From Volvox africanus (Eukaryota > Chlorophyta > Chlorophyceae > Chlamydomonadales > Volvocaceae), in contig BSDZ01000008.1 of assembly GCA_030268105.1 (NCBI GenBank), positions 992,001-1,056,000 of the forward strand: 64,000 nucleotides of DNA, given 5' to 3'. Below the pieces are notes generated by a model that searched no databases, had not been told where the DNA came from, and saw only the letters and a program-made list of their open reading frames with translations. The position numbers and the translations under genes were made by a program. Shown one piece after another: positions 23,901 through 35,646 of the stretch. Every line of letters begins with the position of its first letter. Positions within the stretch are counted from its first letter, which is position 1.

Positions 23901-26900
23901 AAAGGAATAGTCAAACGCACAAAAAGATCAATGGTGTGTTTGTGTGTGTTTGTGTGTTTGTGTGTGTGAGAGAGATGAAGTTACACCATCAGCCCCGCCA
24001 ACGCTACCCTGCTTTCCCCCCCTCCCCTCCGCTCCCCTCCTCTCCCCACCTCCTACAACTCCTCTTCTTCGTCATCTTCTTGGTCCTGTACCGAATCCGG
24101 TCGCCAGATCCGCTCGTCCTCCACCTCTACCGGTGGCTCCGGAACCAATGGAACGCCGCTGGCGCAGGCCATGGCCCTCAGCCCCGATGAGCTCCAGGGC
24201 GCCCTCCGTCACCCACTGGTTCTGGAGCTAGCTCGCAGCCTGCATGGCAAGGGCAATCAGGCGAGGGCGCCCTTTAAGCGGCTGGACCTCCCTCGAAGCG
24301 GGCTGCTGGACGTGAGGAACATGACAGCGGCGTGTCAGGCACTCGTGCCAGGTGAGTCCAGGGAGGGGAGCTACGGGACTGCAGGCCCCGAAAACATCAT
24401 TCCAGATTTTCAGGGTTCGTGTCAGGATCCAGATCTACGTCGAGATCCAGATCTAGATCGAGGTCCAGATCTACGTCGAGATCCAGATCTAGATCCACGA
24501 CCGTGTCCCCGCACATATCCCCCTCGCGCTTTAGGCATTGGAGAGCGCCAAGTGGCTGCTGTGATGGCGGCGATGGACCCGCAGTCGGGCGGTCACGCGG
24601 ACTACCGGAGCTTCATCGCGCGGGTGGAGGGGGGTCTGAGCCACCCGAGAATGGCACACAGCGCGCCGCCGGGCGGAAAGGGCAAGGACGCCGATTCCTC
24701 CTCCGTCATCTCCGCGATAGCAGCGGCAGCAGCCGGGCCCTGGTCCGGATCAAACGGGGAAGCTCTTGGAGCACTGGCGCGCTTCGGGGAGCCGCTCACG
24801 GTGCCGGTGGGTTTCGGAGCACGAGTCTAGAAAGACTAGGAAGGCTGGAAAGGTCGGGGTTATAATTGGGGCTAGATTCTTTTAGGGTGGGGCCAACGCA
24901 CGTATCAACAAGGTAAGTGTATCTGGCACTTCCGACAACTTGATTGAAGTTTTTGACGGTTTGTTGGGTGAAGGCTCGCGTGATCTTTACCCTTGAATCT
25001 TTAGGCCGTTTATAATGCAAGTCACTGTGTTAAGTATCATGTGACCCTCTGGTTTCGAAGCTAGACCCGAATCGCTCCACATTCTGGCCGCCTCCCACAT
25101 AGCTCGCGCATAAAACCCGGAGCTTCAACCAGGTTACCCACCACGCGGTTGCCCCTAACGGACTCCCCCTTTACCGCCGCCGCCGCCATCACGTCTGGAT
25201 CCAGGCGCCCCTCTCCACTTCGCACACTCGTGCTCTCTCTGCCGTCAGCCTCTCCCGCCGCACCGACGGCGACGCTGACGGCGACGCCACCTCCTCGGCC
25301 GACGGCAGCGGCAGCGGCAGCGGCAGCAGCACTGTCCCGCCACCGCCTCCGCCAGCCCTGAGCAAGAGAGCCCCAGACCGCGACAGCCTCTACACCCTCC
25401 ACGCAGTTGCTGTTAGACCTTTCCTGGAGTCTCTCGACGAGGTTGCCGCGGCGGCCGGGGAGCGCGCCCATCCACTCGTCAGCCGCAGTTTCGATGTGAC
25501 GGGATCCGATGGGACGACCGGCAGCAACCGCGCACCATCACATTCGACGGGTGGGGAGCGCTCCAGGGATGTCTTGGGTTTTTCTGAACCCTATACCCTC
25601 GTTTGCCTATTAGCGTTTTATGGTATCAGGGTTTATGGTATCAGGGTTTAGGGTATCAGGGTTTAGGGTATCAGGGTTTAGGGTATCAGGGTTTAGGGTA
25701 TCAGGGTTTAGGGTATCAGGGGTTTAGGGTATCAGGGGTTTAGGGTATCAGGGGTTAAGAAAGGAGAAGCGCTATGTCGCTAAATGTGGTCTTCATCTTA
25801 CAGCAGCTTCCGGTTCGGAGGTGCGCCTCTTTCTCCCCTCCCACCTCTCTGTCTCTCACCGCTCCATCGCGCCAGGTCGCTTCAGCCGGTTCTGGAGCAA
25901 GCACTACGCGGACACCACCTCCATCACCAGTGCCGACCCCGCTAGCTCGATGTACACGCTGCCAAACGGGCCTTTTGTGCGCAAAGGCGAAAATGACGAG
26001 TACCTTCACTACCAGAGGGAAGATCGCGCCAAGGAGGCGCGGCGGAGGGGCCAGGTGCGCGTGCGGGAGGTGGGGGACGTGGGTACAGGGTCGCGGAAGG
26101 GTTGCAGGAGGGCGGGGGGAGAGTTGCTGTTGCTGTTGCTGTTGGAAATCTGAACCATGAGGGGCGGATGGGGCCACGACTGCACCGGCGGAGGGGCTCG
26201 CGCTCACCAGGACCCCCACCGCCTCCAAAGAAAGGGGTTTCGGAGCGGGAAACCGCAAAGAAGAGCGGAGGTGTTGTCGGGATGTCTAAAACAGACGCAA
26301 GGGCAAAGCAGGCAACATGGGGCGCATAGAAAGGGATGCAACAGAAAGGCAGGCGAGTGATGCGGCGACGGAGAGCGACGGGGATAGTGCACGAGTCTTT
26401 GCCGTAAGGATCTCGGCAGTAAGTATTGCAGATAAACACTGTTGTGTACATCGCCTAATGTGCTACTGCTGCAAACGTTCGGATTTCGCCGCGAAACAAA
26501 TACCTTCAACTCTCTTGGACGCGCCAGGAAGGCTTTAGAAATTATATTAAATTATTCTGTTTTCTATTCTCGTTCCGTGATCCGTGATCCGTGCACTGAC
26601 ATCACTGCCGTGCTGTTGTACACCGTACAGCTCGTCCAGCGACACATCGCCCACTCAGAGGCGGATACTCGGTACTCGGCACAGGACGACGCGAGCGGCG
26701 CGGATGATGGGCGGCTCGAGGTGGCGAGGGCGGCGAAGCACAGGTGAGCTCCCTTGGAAGCGGGGTCGGGAGGTTCGGAGATAGGGAGGGAGGGAGGTGG
26801 AGGGGGTCAGGGGTAAGCCGATGAGCAGGGCTAGACGCCCCGGAGAGATCCACCTATGATCCATTTTGGATTCAGTTTTTTGGATTAAATTCCGGATTTA

Positions 26901-27185
26901 TTCCGGAAGTTTTGTCGATATGCGGGATAATCAACTACAAAAAAGGACCGGAATTTGCGTAACCTTTCCTAATCCGGCTTTCTGTCCCGCTCCAATCAAA
27001 AGCTGCAACCTCCTTCTAATTCCATTCACAGGTACGAGGAGCGCTGTGATATGTACGACAGGTTGCGGCATGTACAGGACAAGGGCGACCACGCATTTTT
27101 CGCCCGCCTGCCGGTGTTTTCGGAGCATAAGTCCGACGCGGCCAATTTGCCTGTTTGGTCGGACCAAACGAAGACGTACTGCTGA
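20998..27185 (+). CDS. Multi-EF-hand calcium-binding protein, 5' end unresolved
   Basis: Exons proposed are 20998-21088, 21390-21548, 22073-22252, 22658-22840, 23059-23214, 24108-24351, 24535-24806, 25205-25550, 25876-26054, 26631-26743 and 27032-27185. All phases agree, giving about 691 aa. Two canonical EF loops are present: DANRNSVIDREE (exon 4) and DTDRNGVIDYTE (exon 5), each with Asp/Asn at positions 1, 3, 5 and 9 and Glu at 12. A degenerate EF pair precedes them (exons 2-3), and another degenerate pair appears to follow in exons 6-7. The C-terminus is non-EF, with WSKHYAD, LPNGPFVRKGENDEYLHY and a charged helix (REDRAKEARRRG), ending at TGA 27183. The paired EF-hands plus charged tail would fit an axonemal or other scaffold protein; ciliary EF-hand families are the first to test, but I cannot assign one. 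The start of exon 8 is ambiguous (25131 or 25205). Confidence 0.75.
21549..21960 (+). repeat. G-rich GGGGTAGG-type repeat filling an intron
   Basis: Intron 2 of the EF-hand gene opens directly into about 400 bases of degenerate GGGGTAGG/GGGTAGGG repeats on the sense strand. The complement creates long spurious Pro/Leu/Thr-rich ORFs. Runs of four or more G recur every few bases, so the transcript could form G-quadruplexes. Confidence 0.8.
23305..23330. repeat. (TGTC)n microsatellite in an EF-hand gene intron
   Basis: About six TGTC units in the intron between exons 5 and 6 of the EF-hand gene. Confidence 0.85.
24426..24497 (+). repeat. Two tandem 36-bp repeats within an open intron
   Basis: Two near-identical 36-base copies rich in AGATCT and GATC lie inside the predicted intron 24352-24534 of the EF-hand gene. 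In the reading frame of the flanking exons they encode a repeated acidic/basic motif (RRDPDLDRGPDL). See the matching finding. Confidence 0.8.
25621..25756 (+). repeat. Telomere-like 15-16 bp minisatellite (nine copies)
   Basis: Nine copies of a unit reading GGTATCAGGGTTTAG (later copies have one extra G) lie in the intron between exons 8 and 9 of the EF-hand gene. The GGGTTTAGGG core resembles plant and algal telomere repeats, but the interspersed TATCA makes it a distinct interstitial array. Confidence 0.85.
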
Positions 27186-29523
27186 TGACTGGAGCGGAGT
27201 TGGCGGGGTGGGGTGGGGTGGGGTGGGGTGGGGTGGGGCGGACATGAACACGGACAGGCAGACAGACAGACAGACAGACAGACACTCTCATGGTAGTCAT
27301 GTACGCATTCGCGTCACCGCATGTCCTCATATCTCTGTTCACATGATCAGGTCACTCCTTCCACATTTGCCGTGTACCCGGGCCGGCCGGCGTTTTTGGA
27401 CTCAAAACTGCTTCTGCGCCGGTGAATGCCCCCCTTCCCCGTGAGGGGGGAGAGACCCGGGGCCGAAGGGAAGCTCCTTCTGAAGGGTCGTGTTTTAGGA
27501 GACCATCGAGAAATGGCTCTATATCGGCAGAGACCTATTCGCGAGCTCATCAAATTGGCCTCCGATCGAGTTTCGGCCTTTTCATTGCGTTAGCCGTTAG
27601 CCGTTAGCCGCTTTTGGGCATCCGTTATCGTTACCCGTTAGGGTAGATTTGCCGCCTGTATAACTCCGCTGCATGTCTTATCATACTCTGCCTGCCTCCG
27701 GGAGGGACGTTCCGATCGTAAGCGGTTTGCAGCCCGAGCTTCGAACCTAACCTTGAGCTTTGGCGTGCCTACACAGGCTACACCTACGTAGACACATAAA
27801 TCGTACGGATCCAAATTCTTGGTGGCAATACTGCCGTACAGTCGTACGTAGGACTGTTCTTATGAATTGCATGCATACGAGCCATAGGGAACTTCGAGTT
27901 TCGCAGCATCCTTAACTTGCCGTTAATGAGTGGGCAATGCACAGTGGATGCGGCTCTTGCCTGGTCCGAGCGAATTGATGATGTGACTGGTAAAAGCCGC
28001 CGTCTGCTCCCGGCCGCAAGCATTGTGATTTTTTACTGTTATTATGATGACGCCGATCTTTACCTGTGACTGTTACCCTATCTGTCTTAGCCGTTGCGTG
28101 GATGTGGTGAGAGAGCGGGAGATGATCTCCTCCATACCCCACTTACTGTACGCCTGCTCGATTACGGCGCAATGCCGTACGTATGCACTCCTCCGAACAT
28201 ATACTTTTGATTCACTATATTCCAGTAATGTGCAGGTTTGTGCTTGGGTGTACGCCTGCGAGGTCTTTTGCGCGTAAGCTAGCATGGCCGTAGTGATGGT
28301 CTGTAGTACCCGGGATATGCCCTGATGACGCTGGGGAAAGTTGCCTTATTGGCACTGCAGAGGTGGGGGAAAGGGAAAAAGGAGAAAGGGGGAAAGGGGA
28401 AGGGGGAAGGAGGAACGCGGAAAGGAGAAAAAGGAGAGAAGGTTGGGCTTTAACGCCCTGGTAGCAGCCAGATCTATCACGTGTTTCCGTATTTATTAAA
28501 CAATGTTCGACAGTTATCTGGCAGGATGGAGATATGGCATTGCGTGGTTTGTGAGACTTTATAACAGCTGCTGAGATGACTTTTGGATTGGTAGTGAGGA
28601 GGTTCAGGGTTGCTGCAGGGGGTGCGGGATACTGCTGGCTGTGCAGGGTGGCAAAAAGGGTTGCAAAATCTTACTCGCGTCGCCTTGAATCTAAGACTTG
28701 CAAAAAGTTTGACGCAGTGGGAAGGAGAGACGATGAAAAAATCATCGGGAAGGAATAGGACTGAAGAGGAAAAGTGCTGAGAACGTAGGCACCAGCGCGG
28801 AATCATCCAGGGAGCATCGTTACGTGCCGGTGAAGCAGAGCAACCTAATTGGGTTGCTCTGGGTTAGCTACACGATGCACACTATGGTATTATGTAATGA
28901 AAGATTGTGCCGGTTTGAAACTGCCCGCGTCTTCTTGCAGGTTCATACTTGCCCAGACAACGACCACTTAGCACGCAGTGACTGCCATCCAAGAGAGAGA
29001 CGAGATCTATCTGATATGAAACAATACGCAGAAACTCTTCCATAAAACAATAAATAATTATAATATGTATCTAATGTTATCATAGGAAGGTAGTGGGTAC
29101 GAATGTCAAGAGGGGACCCGTTTATCGAGCAGTTGGCTAGAGCCGGCCCTTGGGTCGAAGCCGTTCACTACCGTGAAGGAGGAAAACGCAGTAACACAAT
29201 GATATTGCTTGCGTAACGATATGGGGGGTATTTTGCTCCATTATTGAGCTGATTGTACAATGTACATAAGGACGAAAGATGTGTCACTTTCGAATTACTG
29301 TGCGACGTTACTGTGCGCATCATAATTGAAGACGATACATAGAGTCCATTTTAGATGCAGTCATTACATGTGAATTCTTGTTGGAAAGCAGTGGACGCCG
29401 CCCATTTTCTTGTTGCTAGACCACAACTTGACTTTTCCGTAACTCACAAAAAGGAATTGATGCTAATATTGAATTAGACATTCTGATATCTTTGGGGAAG
29501 GCCTAAGCCCAGCACGGGCGAAA
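27186..29523. other. Intergenic region between EF-hand and SKIP genes
   Basis: About 2.3 kb between two plus-strand genes. It begins just past the EF-hand stop with a GGGGT pentamer run (27205-27238) and a CAGA tetramer run (27258-27283), probably in the 3' UTR. A TTAGCCG repeat lies at about 27588-27612 and a purine-rich stretch at 28370-28440. No gene is supported; the SKIP promoter should lie toward the right end. Confidence 0.5.
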
Positions 29524-32500
29524 ATGTCTCTTCTTGCAAATCTTCCGGCACCAACGAAACAACATGCAGCGCCAATACAGGCTGTACCTGCGTCGGCGGC
29601 AATAGTGGCAATGACCTATAAGGAGCCCCCACCCTATCTGCGGCGTCAAGGTTGGGTACCCCGGCGAACCGAGGACTTTGGAGATGGCGGAGCATTCCCA
29701 GAAATTCATGTTGCTCAATACCCGCTGGAAATGGGCAAGGGCAGCGGCTCGAAGGGGAGCCAACAGCTTGCGGTGACGTTAAATGCCGATGGCCAGATCA
29801 ATTATGACTCCGTGGTGAAGCAGGGCAGCAACAGGGATCGCATCGTCCATTCGGATCATGGTGCGCTTGTCCCAAAGGTGGACCGGCTCAGCAAAGAGGT
29901 ACGTGCGCGGTTTGCAAAACGTAACACCCCTCTGTGTTGCGCGTTTCAGCGCGTCTTCCGCATCGGAGCGCGTCGTTATAGTGCTCCCGAATCACTTACA
30001 CGCTGCGCCCGTGGTCTGCGTCCTGGGCCCCGGGATTTGCATATGCTCCTCAACGTTCCGACGCCTCCCCGTCCTTAGCCCAAGGCACCTACCTGGCATT
30101 CCACCCACGTCCTTGCGCTCAAACAGCTCATGCATGCAGCCCGCATGCATGCAGCCCAGGATGCTGGCCCAACCAACTTTTAAGCTGCTCTCTTTTGTAG
30201 TGCTCATTGTTTGAGCGTTGCCTCAGCTCCAGTCCACAAACTGCGCGAACTCGCTTCATCGGTGTCGATGATGCCGTTGATGCCGTTCACCTGCTCCCGG
30301 TGCCGGTGGCACCGTGGCAGCCACCATGAGTGATATTGCCATTTGACCAGTGGTCCTGGATGACACCTCCCCAGGCCCTCACTCGACCCGATGAGGAGGA
30401 GGTCGAGGAGACGATCAAGGAGACGGCGGCAGCGCTGGAGAGGGTAGTGCAGGGCAAGCTGTCCGCCACGAACCCCTCCAAGCTTCCCAACCAGCCGGGC
30501 AGCTCAACCCTCATTAAGTACACGCCCGCGCAACAGGGAGCACAGGTGCGATGTCGTGAAATGAAAACTTCAAAAGCTGCGGATGAAATACTGTGGGAAG
30601 TGAGAGTGCGAAAATTTAGAGGAATGAAAGCAAAGGCCGATGCGCTGAACATGGTAAACGCGATAAACTTGGCGCCAGACGGGCACCCATCCCGCACCAG
30701 TCCGTCCTCCCATCACCAGATGTTACCAGGCAGCAGTTACCTGCTACAGCGTCTGGTGCACGTGCGGAGCGTGCGTCGACTCATGTTACCGAGCCTGTTG
30801 TTTATGTATATGTGTATGGCCCTACGTGTATGGCCATACCTACGTATGTATGTGTGTGTGTGTATGTTCACCATGCCTTTCCCACGCTCTACTCACCACC
30901 ATCGTGATGACCACCGCACGCGGCCCCGGCTTCCTCGCAGTACGCCTCTGGTGCCGGGCAGCGTATCATCAAGATGCAGGACATGCCGGTCGATCCTCTG
31001 GAGCCGCCCAAGTTCCGACACGTCAAGGTGCCCCGCGGCCCGGGATCGCCCCCGGTGCCGGTGCTGCATTCACCCCCCCGGCCGCTCAGTGTCAAGGACC
31101 AGCAGGTGCGGGGTTGTAATGCCGGTGATGACACCTGGAGCATGAAGACCACAAACATCGATGTGGCGCGCAGTTTGAAGACATGTCAAGAAGACATCCT
31201 CGCGCGTTTTGTCTTGAACCTTGGGAGAAATGGTTTCCGTGGAACGGGTGGACGACGAGGGGACGGATGGGGAGGGAGAGAGGGGAGGCCATTGCTGTGA
31301 TGCTTCTTGGAACCCCACTTGCCGGACCGACACTTCTTAGGAATGCGCCGTACACGCACTCGTCCTGACCTTGGCGTTTTTGGTATCCAAATATTCGCAT
31401 CCCAGCTCCTGGCCAGTACTAAGCTTCAACACATGCAACCTTCAAGACTGCTGGTCAACTGCTGGTCAACACGTAACAGCGCCGCTCTCATCTCATCATG
31501 TTTCTGCCGGGGAAAGGGAGTCTTGACGCCTGTGGCCTGTGTTCCTCGCCCGCAAGCTCGTCCGGCCGTTACCTAGCCCATCGCTTTGTTGTTATCGCAC
31601 TAATGACTGCATTTACTCCCGTGTAGATTTCCCCCTTACTTCTTTACTTCACGCACTTTCCCCGTCCCCATCCCCCCCGTCCCCATCCCCCACGTCCCCA
31701 TCCCCCCCACGTCCCCATCCCCCCACGTCCCCATCCCCCCCGTCCCCATCCCCCCCTCGGTCCCCATCCCCCCCCGTCCCCGCAGGACTGGAAGATCCCG
31801 CCCTCCATATCCAACTGGAAGAACCCCAAGGTCAGTGCTCTGAAGCTGGTCGATATGAAGGAAGAAGAGGGCCTAGAGGTTGTCGTAGCAAGAAAAGAAA
31901 TTCGTGTAATAGGCGGGATTGTGACGCGGCATGCGGTCTACTAGCGCACGTAGGTAGGCTTTTTTAATTCTAAATACTTGTGAAATTGAATTAATTTAGA
32001 TTTCCTCCTCCCCCTCTTCTTTTGTACCGCGGGGGGGGAGATATATGGACAGTGGTGTCTGTGCCGTTGTGAGTCGTGTAGATTACGGCTTCCTGGATGG
32101 GTACGTGGGGGAGAAGGAGCTCCGTTCCACACATCCCACCCAACTGCCCGCGCAGCTTTGCTTCATTCTTTGTGCATCCTCCAGCCATCCAACCTAGGCT
32201 TGCGCTTCGACGCGCTTAGATTTTCGTTCATTTTTCAGCACGCTCTGTTACGGAGTCGCTGCGACCGAACGTACTGTGTTTTGCCGTTTCCCGCTTCCAC
32301 CAGGGTTACACCATTCCGTTGGACAAGCGTCTCGCTGCGGATGGTCGCGGTCTGCAGCAGACCCAGATCAACGACAAGTTCGCGGCGTTGAGTGAGGCGC
32401 TCTTCACAGCGGAGGCGAAGGCGCGAGAAGCTATCGCCATGCGGGCCAGCATACAGAAGGAGCTGGCGCTCAAGGTGGGTGTCGTTGTGGATTGGGAAAT

Positions 32501-35500
32501 AAGGGCTGGGGACCGGAAGACCAGCAGCATAGAGGTGACATCGCTAAGAGAAGCTCAGAGGAGGAGCGGTTGAGGAGTCAGGAGGAAAACAGTGGAAATC
32601 GTCACAAAGGTGGATATCTGCGGACGGGAAGACGAGCGAGCGAGGGAGGGAGGGAGGGAGGGAGGGAGGGGAAAACAGAAGGATGACCACGTCTGCATCA
32701 TGACCTTGATCTGCCATTTCCCGTACTGCACCTGATCTGTGGTACTGCTGGGATCCAAGGACTCAATCCCGGCCCGGTCGCTCGTTGGCCTATGTGCTAT
32801 GCACCCTCATTTCCCACCGCCGCCGGTTCCGGTCCACAGGAAAAGAACAAGCGCGAGGCGGAGCTCAGGCAGCTGGCCATGCAGGCGCGTATGGAGCGAC
32901 AAGGAGCGGGGACGGCAGGAGCAGGCTCCCTGCCACCACCCCCGCCTCCGCTGGGCGGTGCGGCAGCAAGAGGTGAGGTGGGGTACAAGGGGTGACGGTG
33001 CAAGTGCGGGTAGGGGTGCGGGTGCGGGTGTTAGGTGACCCTTTGTGTGAGTGTGGCGTGGTACCCGTGTTGGAGTATTGCGCTCATGGGGGCTGGTGTG
33101 TGTTGGGGGGAGGTATGCGTCCTCACGCCGCACTGCAGCGCATCCCCGGTGCCGTGGATACATGCCTGTGTACGACGCCAAATCACTGGCTGTTGCTCTT
33201 TTGGCCGCCTACGCCACAGCATAGCGCAACTGCACAGCACCCTGGATAGCTGCGCCTTCCTCTGAAGGTTGAGGGTCACGGGACCGCCAGATGGTCTGCA
33301 CCGGCATAGCCAGGTGGTGATTGGCATTTGAAAATCTCATGCTAAATTTCCCCATTACCCTCAGCATCGCCACCACCGCCGCCATCTTCTTGCGGAACCC
33401 TCCCCCTCCCCTTCTTCGTTCCTGCATTCCACAGCCGATGCGCCGCTACCAGGGCCACCGCCCGGGCCGCCTCCACGAGGCGCAAGAGGTACTGCGGCAG
33501 ACGCCTTCGATGACTTCGACCGCCGAGGGCCAGCAGGGGATGGAAACGACCGGGACCGCGAACGCGATCGGGATCGCGATCGGGACCGTGAACGTGATTA
33601 TGACCGCAGCGGATATGTAAGTGCCGGGGCCCAGCAGTGACTATCCATAAGGTCAAAGACCATATGGATTGGGATGGAGCACCTATCTTCCTCAATGGTG
33701 GGATATGTAATGATGCGATCAAACTCAACTGCGATTGCGTGACCTGTCGCGGCATTTGCTCCCGTCACCATGCCCGACCAAACATGCTTTGACAGGACCG
33801 TGAGAGGGACTATGACCGCGGCCGTGGTGGCGATGACGACCGCTACCAGGAGACGGCAGAGGAGCGGGAAGACCGGCGGCGACGCGATGAGATCCGCGAG
33901 GAGCGCCGGAGGGAGAGGGAGAGGGAGCGGCGGCTCGAGGTGGGGAAGGGGGGAATACGAGAGACGGGTCCAGAGCGAATACTGGATGGTTCCGGAGCGG
34001 GACGGCGTTGGATGAGTAGGCTTTTTCGGTGCCTGCTTCAGTTGGGTTTGCCGTACTCGACGAATTTTCCACATGTGTGCGTTGCCGTTTGTTTCATCAC
34101 TAGGCCTGTTTCTGCAGGCGTAGGAACTCGCCGTACTGACGCCGAGAAAATCTTTTGTGAATTTCCGATCTTTTCTAAATTTTATTTTACTTTGTCCACA
34201 GCGCTGAACTGACCTCATAACAGAAGGAGCCCGCATTTCATATCGCACTTCTTAATTTACTCATAGACGTAAGGAAGCTGATAGATAGGCGTAGGTTCGA
34301 CATGATTTTCAGCACATGCAGAAACGCAGCCAATCACCCTTAGAGGCGGCGACGATGACTGTGGCGGAGACAGAGAGGAGCGATACCTCTGGTAGCAATA
34401 GAACATATTCTGGAGCTCGTGTGTGTACAGCTACAGCCTCCTCCCAACATAAAGCATGAGATGATTTGCTATAAAACGTCCTCGGAATCCTATCATTACC
34501 CCGCGCTCCTGCCGTCCCCTCTTTCTCTTTTTCTTCCTCGCTCGCTGTACAGGCCGCCAACCAGACAGGTGCCAAGAAGTCCAAGATCACTCGGGATCGG
34601 GAGCGAGATGTCAGTGAAAAGGTAAGCAGAGGAGGGGGAGGGGGACCAGGAGGGGGAGGGGGAAGAAACAGCAAAAGTGGTAGACCGTGGGCTGCTAGTG
34701 GCCCTGTGTACGGCTGTACGGTCGTCATTGTTCTCATTCGCTGCCGTCCCTTTCTTGTGCAGGTGGCACTGGGTATGGCCAACGTGGGTGCAGGCGGCGA
34801 GGTGCAGTACGACCAGCGCCTGTTCAACCAGGACGCCGGCATGCAAAGTGGCTTTGGGCCGGATGATTCATACAACATGTACGACAAGCCGTTGTTCGCT
34901 GACCGCGGTAGCCACCTGTTCAAGGCCAGCCGTGCCACTGCGGATGACGAGGACGTGGGGCCGGCGGATGTGGGGCCGCGGACCGACCGATTCCGGCCTG
35001 ACAAGGGCTTCGAGGTGAGGCGGTGCTCCATCCGTGAAGTCGGTGCGTGGGGGATACACGGATACCACAGCGACAAGAACGGAGTCGTCGTTCTTCTCCG
35101 AGGTCCTGCTGACACCTTTTGCCAGAAACTACCGTTGAAGCTTATAAGAGAAGTTGTTATTGTGGCGGGGTGATACGTCGATGTATCACGATATCCACAT
35201 TTTCTTGGCGATGTCTGACAGTTCCGTTCCGCATACCCGACACACCCATGATTCCCCGCGCCCCGCCTCTGTCCGTTGCGCCGTTTGACGGACTTTCTTT
35301 CGTGGACGCATTTTGCCAATGGTTTTCTCCCGCCCGCCCTCCCGCCTCACCCACTTAGGGAGCCGAACCTGCAGCGGGTGCAGCGGCCCGCGGTGGCGGG
35401 GGCAGGCTGGAGTTTGAGCGTCAGGCCGCCGCAGCGGAGGAGGCGGATCCCTTCGGTCTGGACCAGTTCCTCTCGGAGGTCAAGGGAGGGGGCCGAGAGC

Positions 35501-35646
35501 GGGGCGGCCGCAAGGGAAACGCCCTGGATGCCATTGGTCAGCGGGGCGGCATGAGTGCTGCTGGCGGAGGCGCATCGTTTGATGAGGCAGGCGCTGGCGC
35601 GGGTATGGGGCGCCGCATGCAGTTCACAACTGGGAGCGGGCGTTGA
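29524..35646 (+). CDS. SKIP: SNW domain protein (SKIP/SNW1/Prp45), splicing and transcription co-regulator
   Basis: Eleven exons: 29524-29898, 30375-30545, 30941-31105, 31786-31830, 32304-32474, 32840-32972, 33435-33616, 33796-33939, 34553-34621, 34763-35014 and 35359-35646. All phases agree, giving 664 aa, close to plant SKIP. Family landmarks appear in order: PPPYLRRQGWVPR and EDFGDGGAFPEIHVAQYPL in exon 1; KYTPAQQ in exon 2; SGAGQRIIKM and VDPLEPPKF in exon 3; the SNW signature at residues 246-248 in the 15-codon exon 4; then YTIPLDKRLAADGRGLQ. The C-terminal half is an Arg/Asp/Glu-rich helix region (RDRERDRDRDRDRERD), followed by VALGMANVG and the FNQDAGMQSGFGPDDSYN motif that binds core spliceosome partners in this family. 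SKIP is a nuclear subunit of the activated spliceosome and a transcription co-regulator. The ATG at 29524 is in the expected place. Confidence 0.95.
31664..31785 (+). repeat. C-rich minisatellite abutting the SKIP exon 4 acceptor
   Basis: About nine degenerate copies of a 10-15 base unit CGTCCCCATCCCCC run right up to the CGCAG acceptor of the 45-bp SNW exon at 31786, so they serve as its polypyrimidine tract. The repeat is almost pure C on the sense strand and almost pure G on the other. Confidence 0.8.
32640..32671 (+). repeat. (GAGG)n microsatellite in SKIP intron 5
   Basis: About seven GAGG/GGGA units on the sense strand, in the intron between exons 5 and 6 of SKIP. Confidence 0.8.

Noticed and set aside
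25621..25756. Chromosome end (true telomere)
   Set aside because: Coding exons of the same gene continue on both sides and the unit contains a non-telomeric TATCA spacer.
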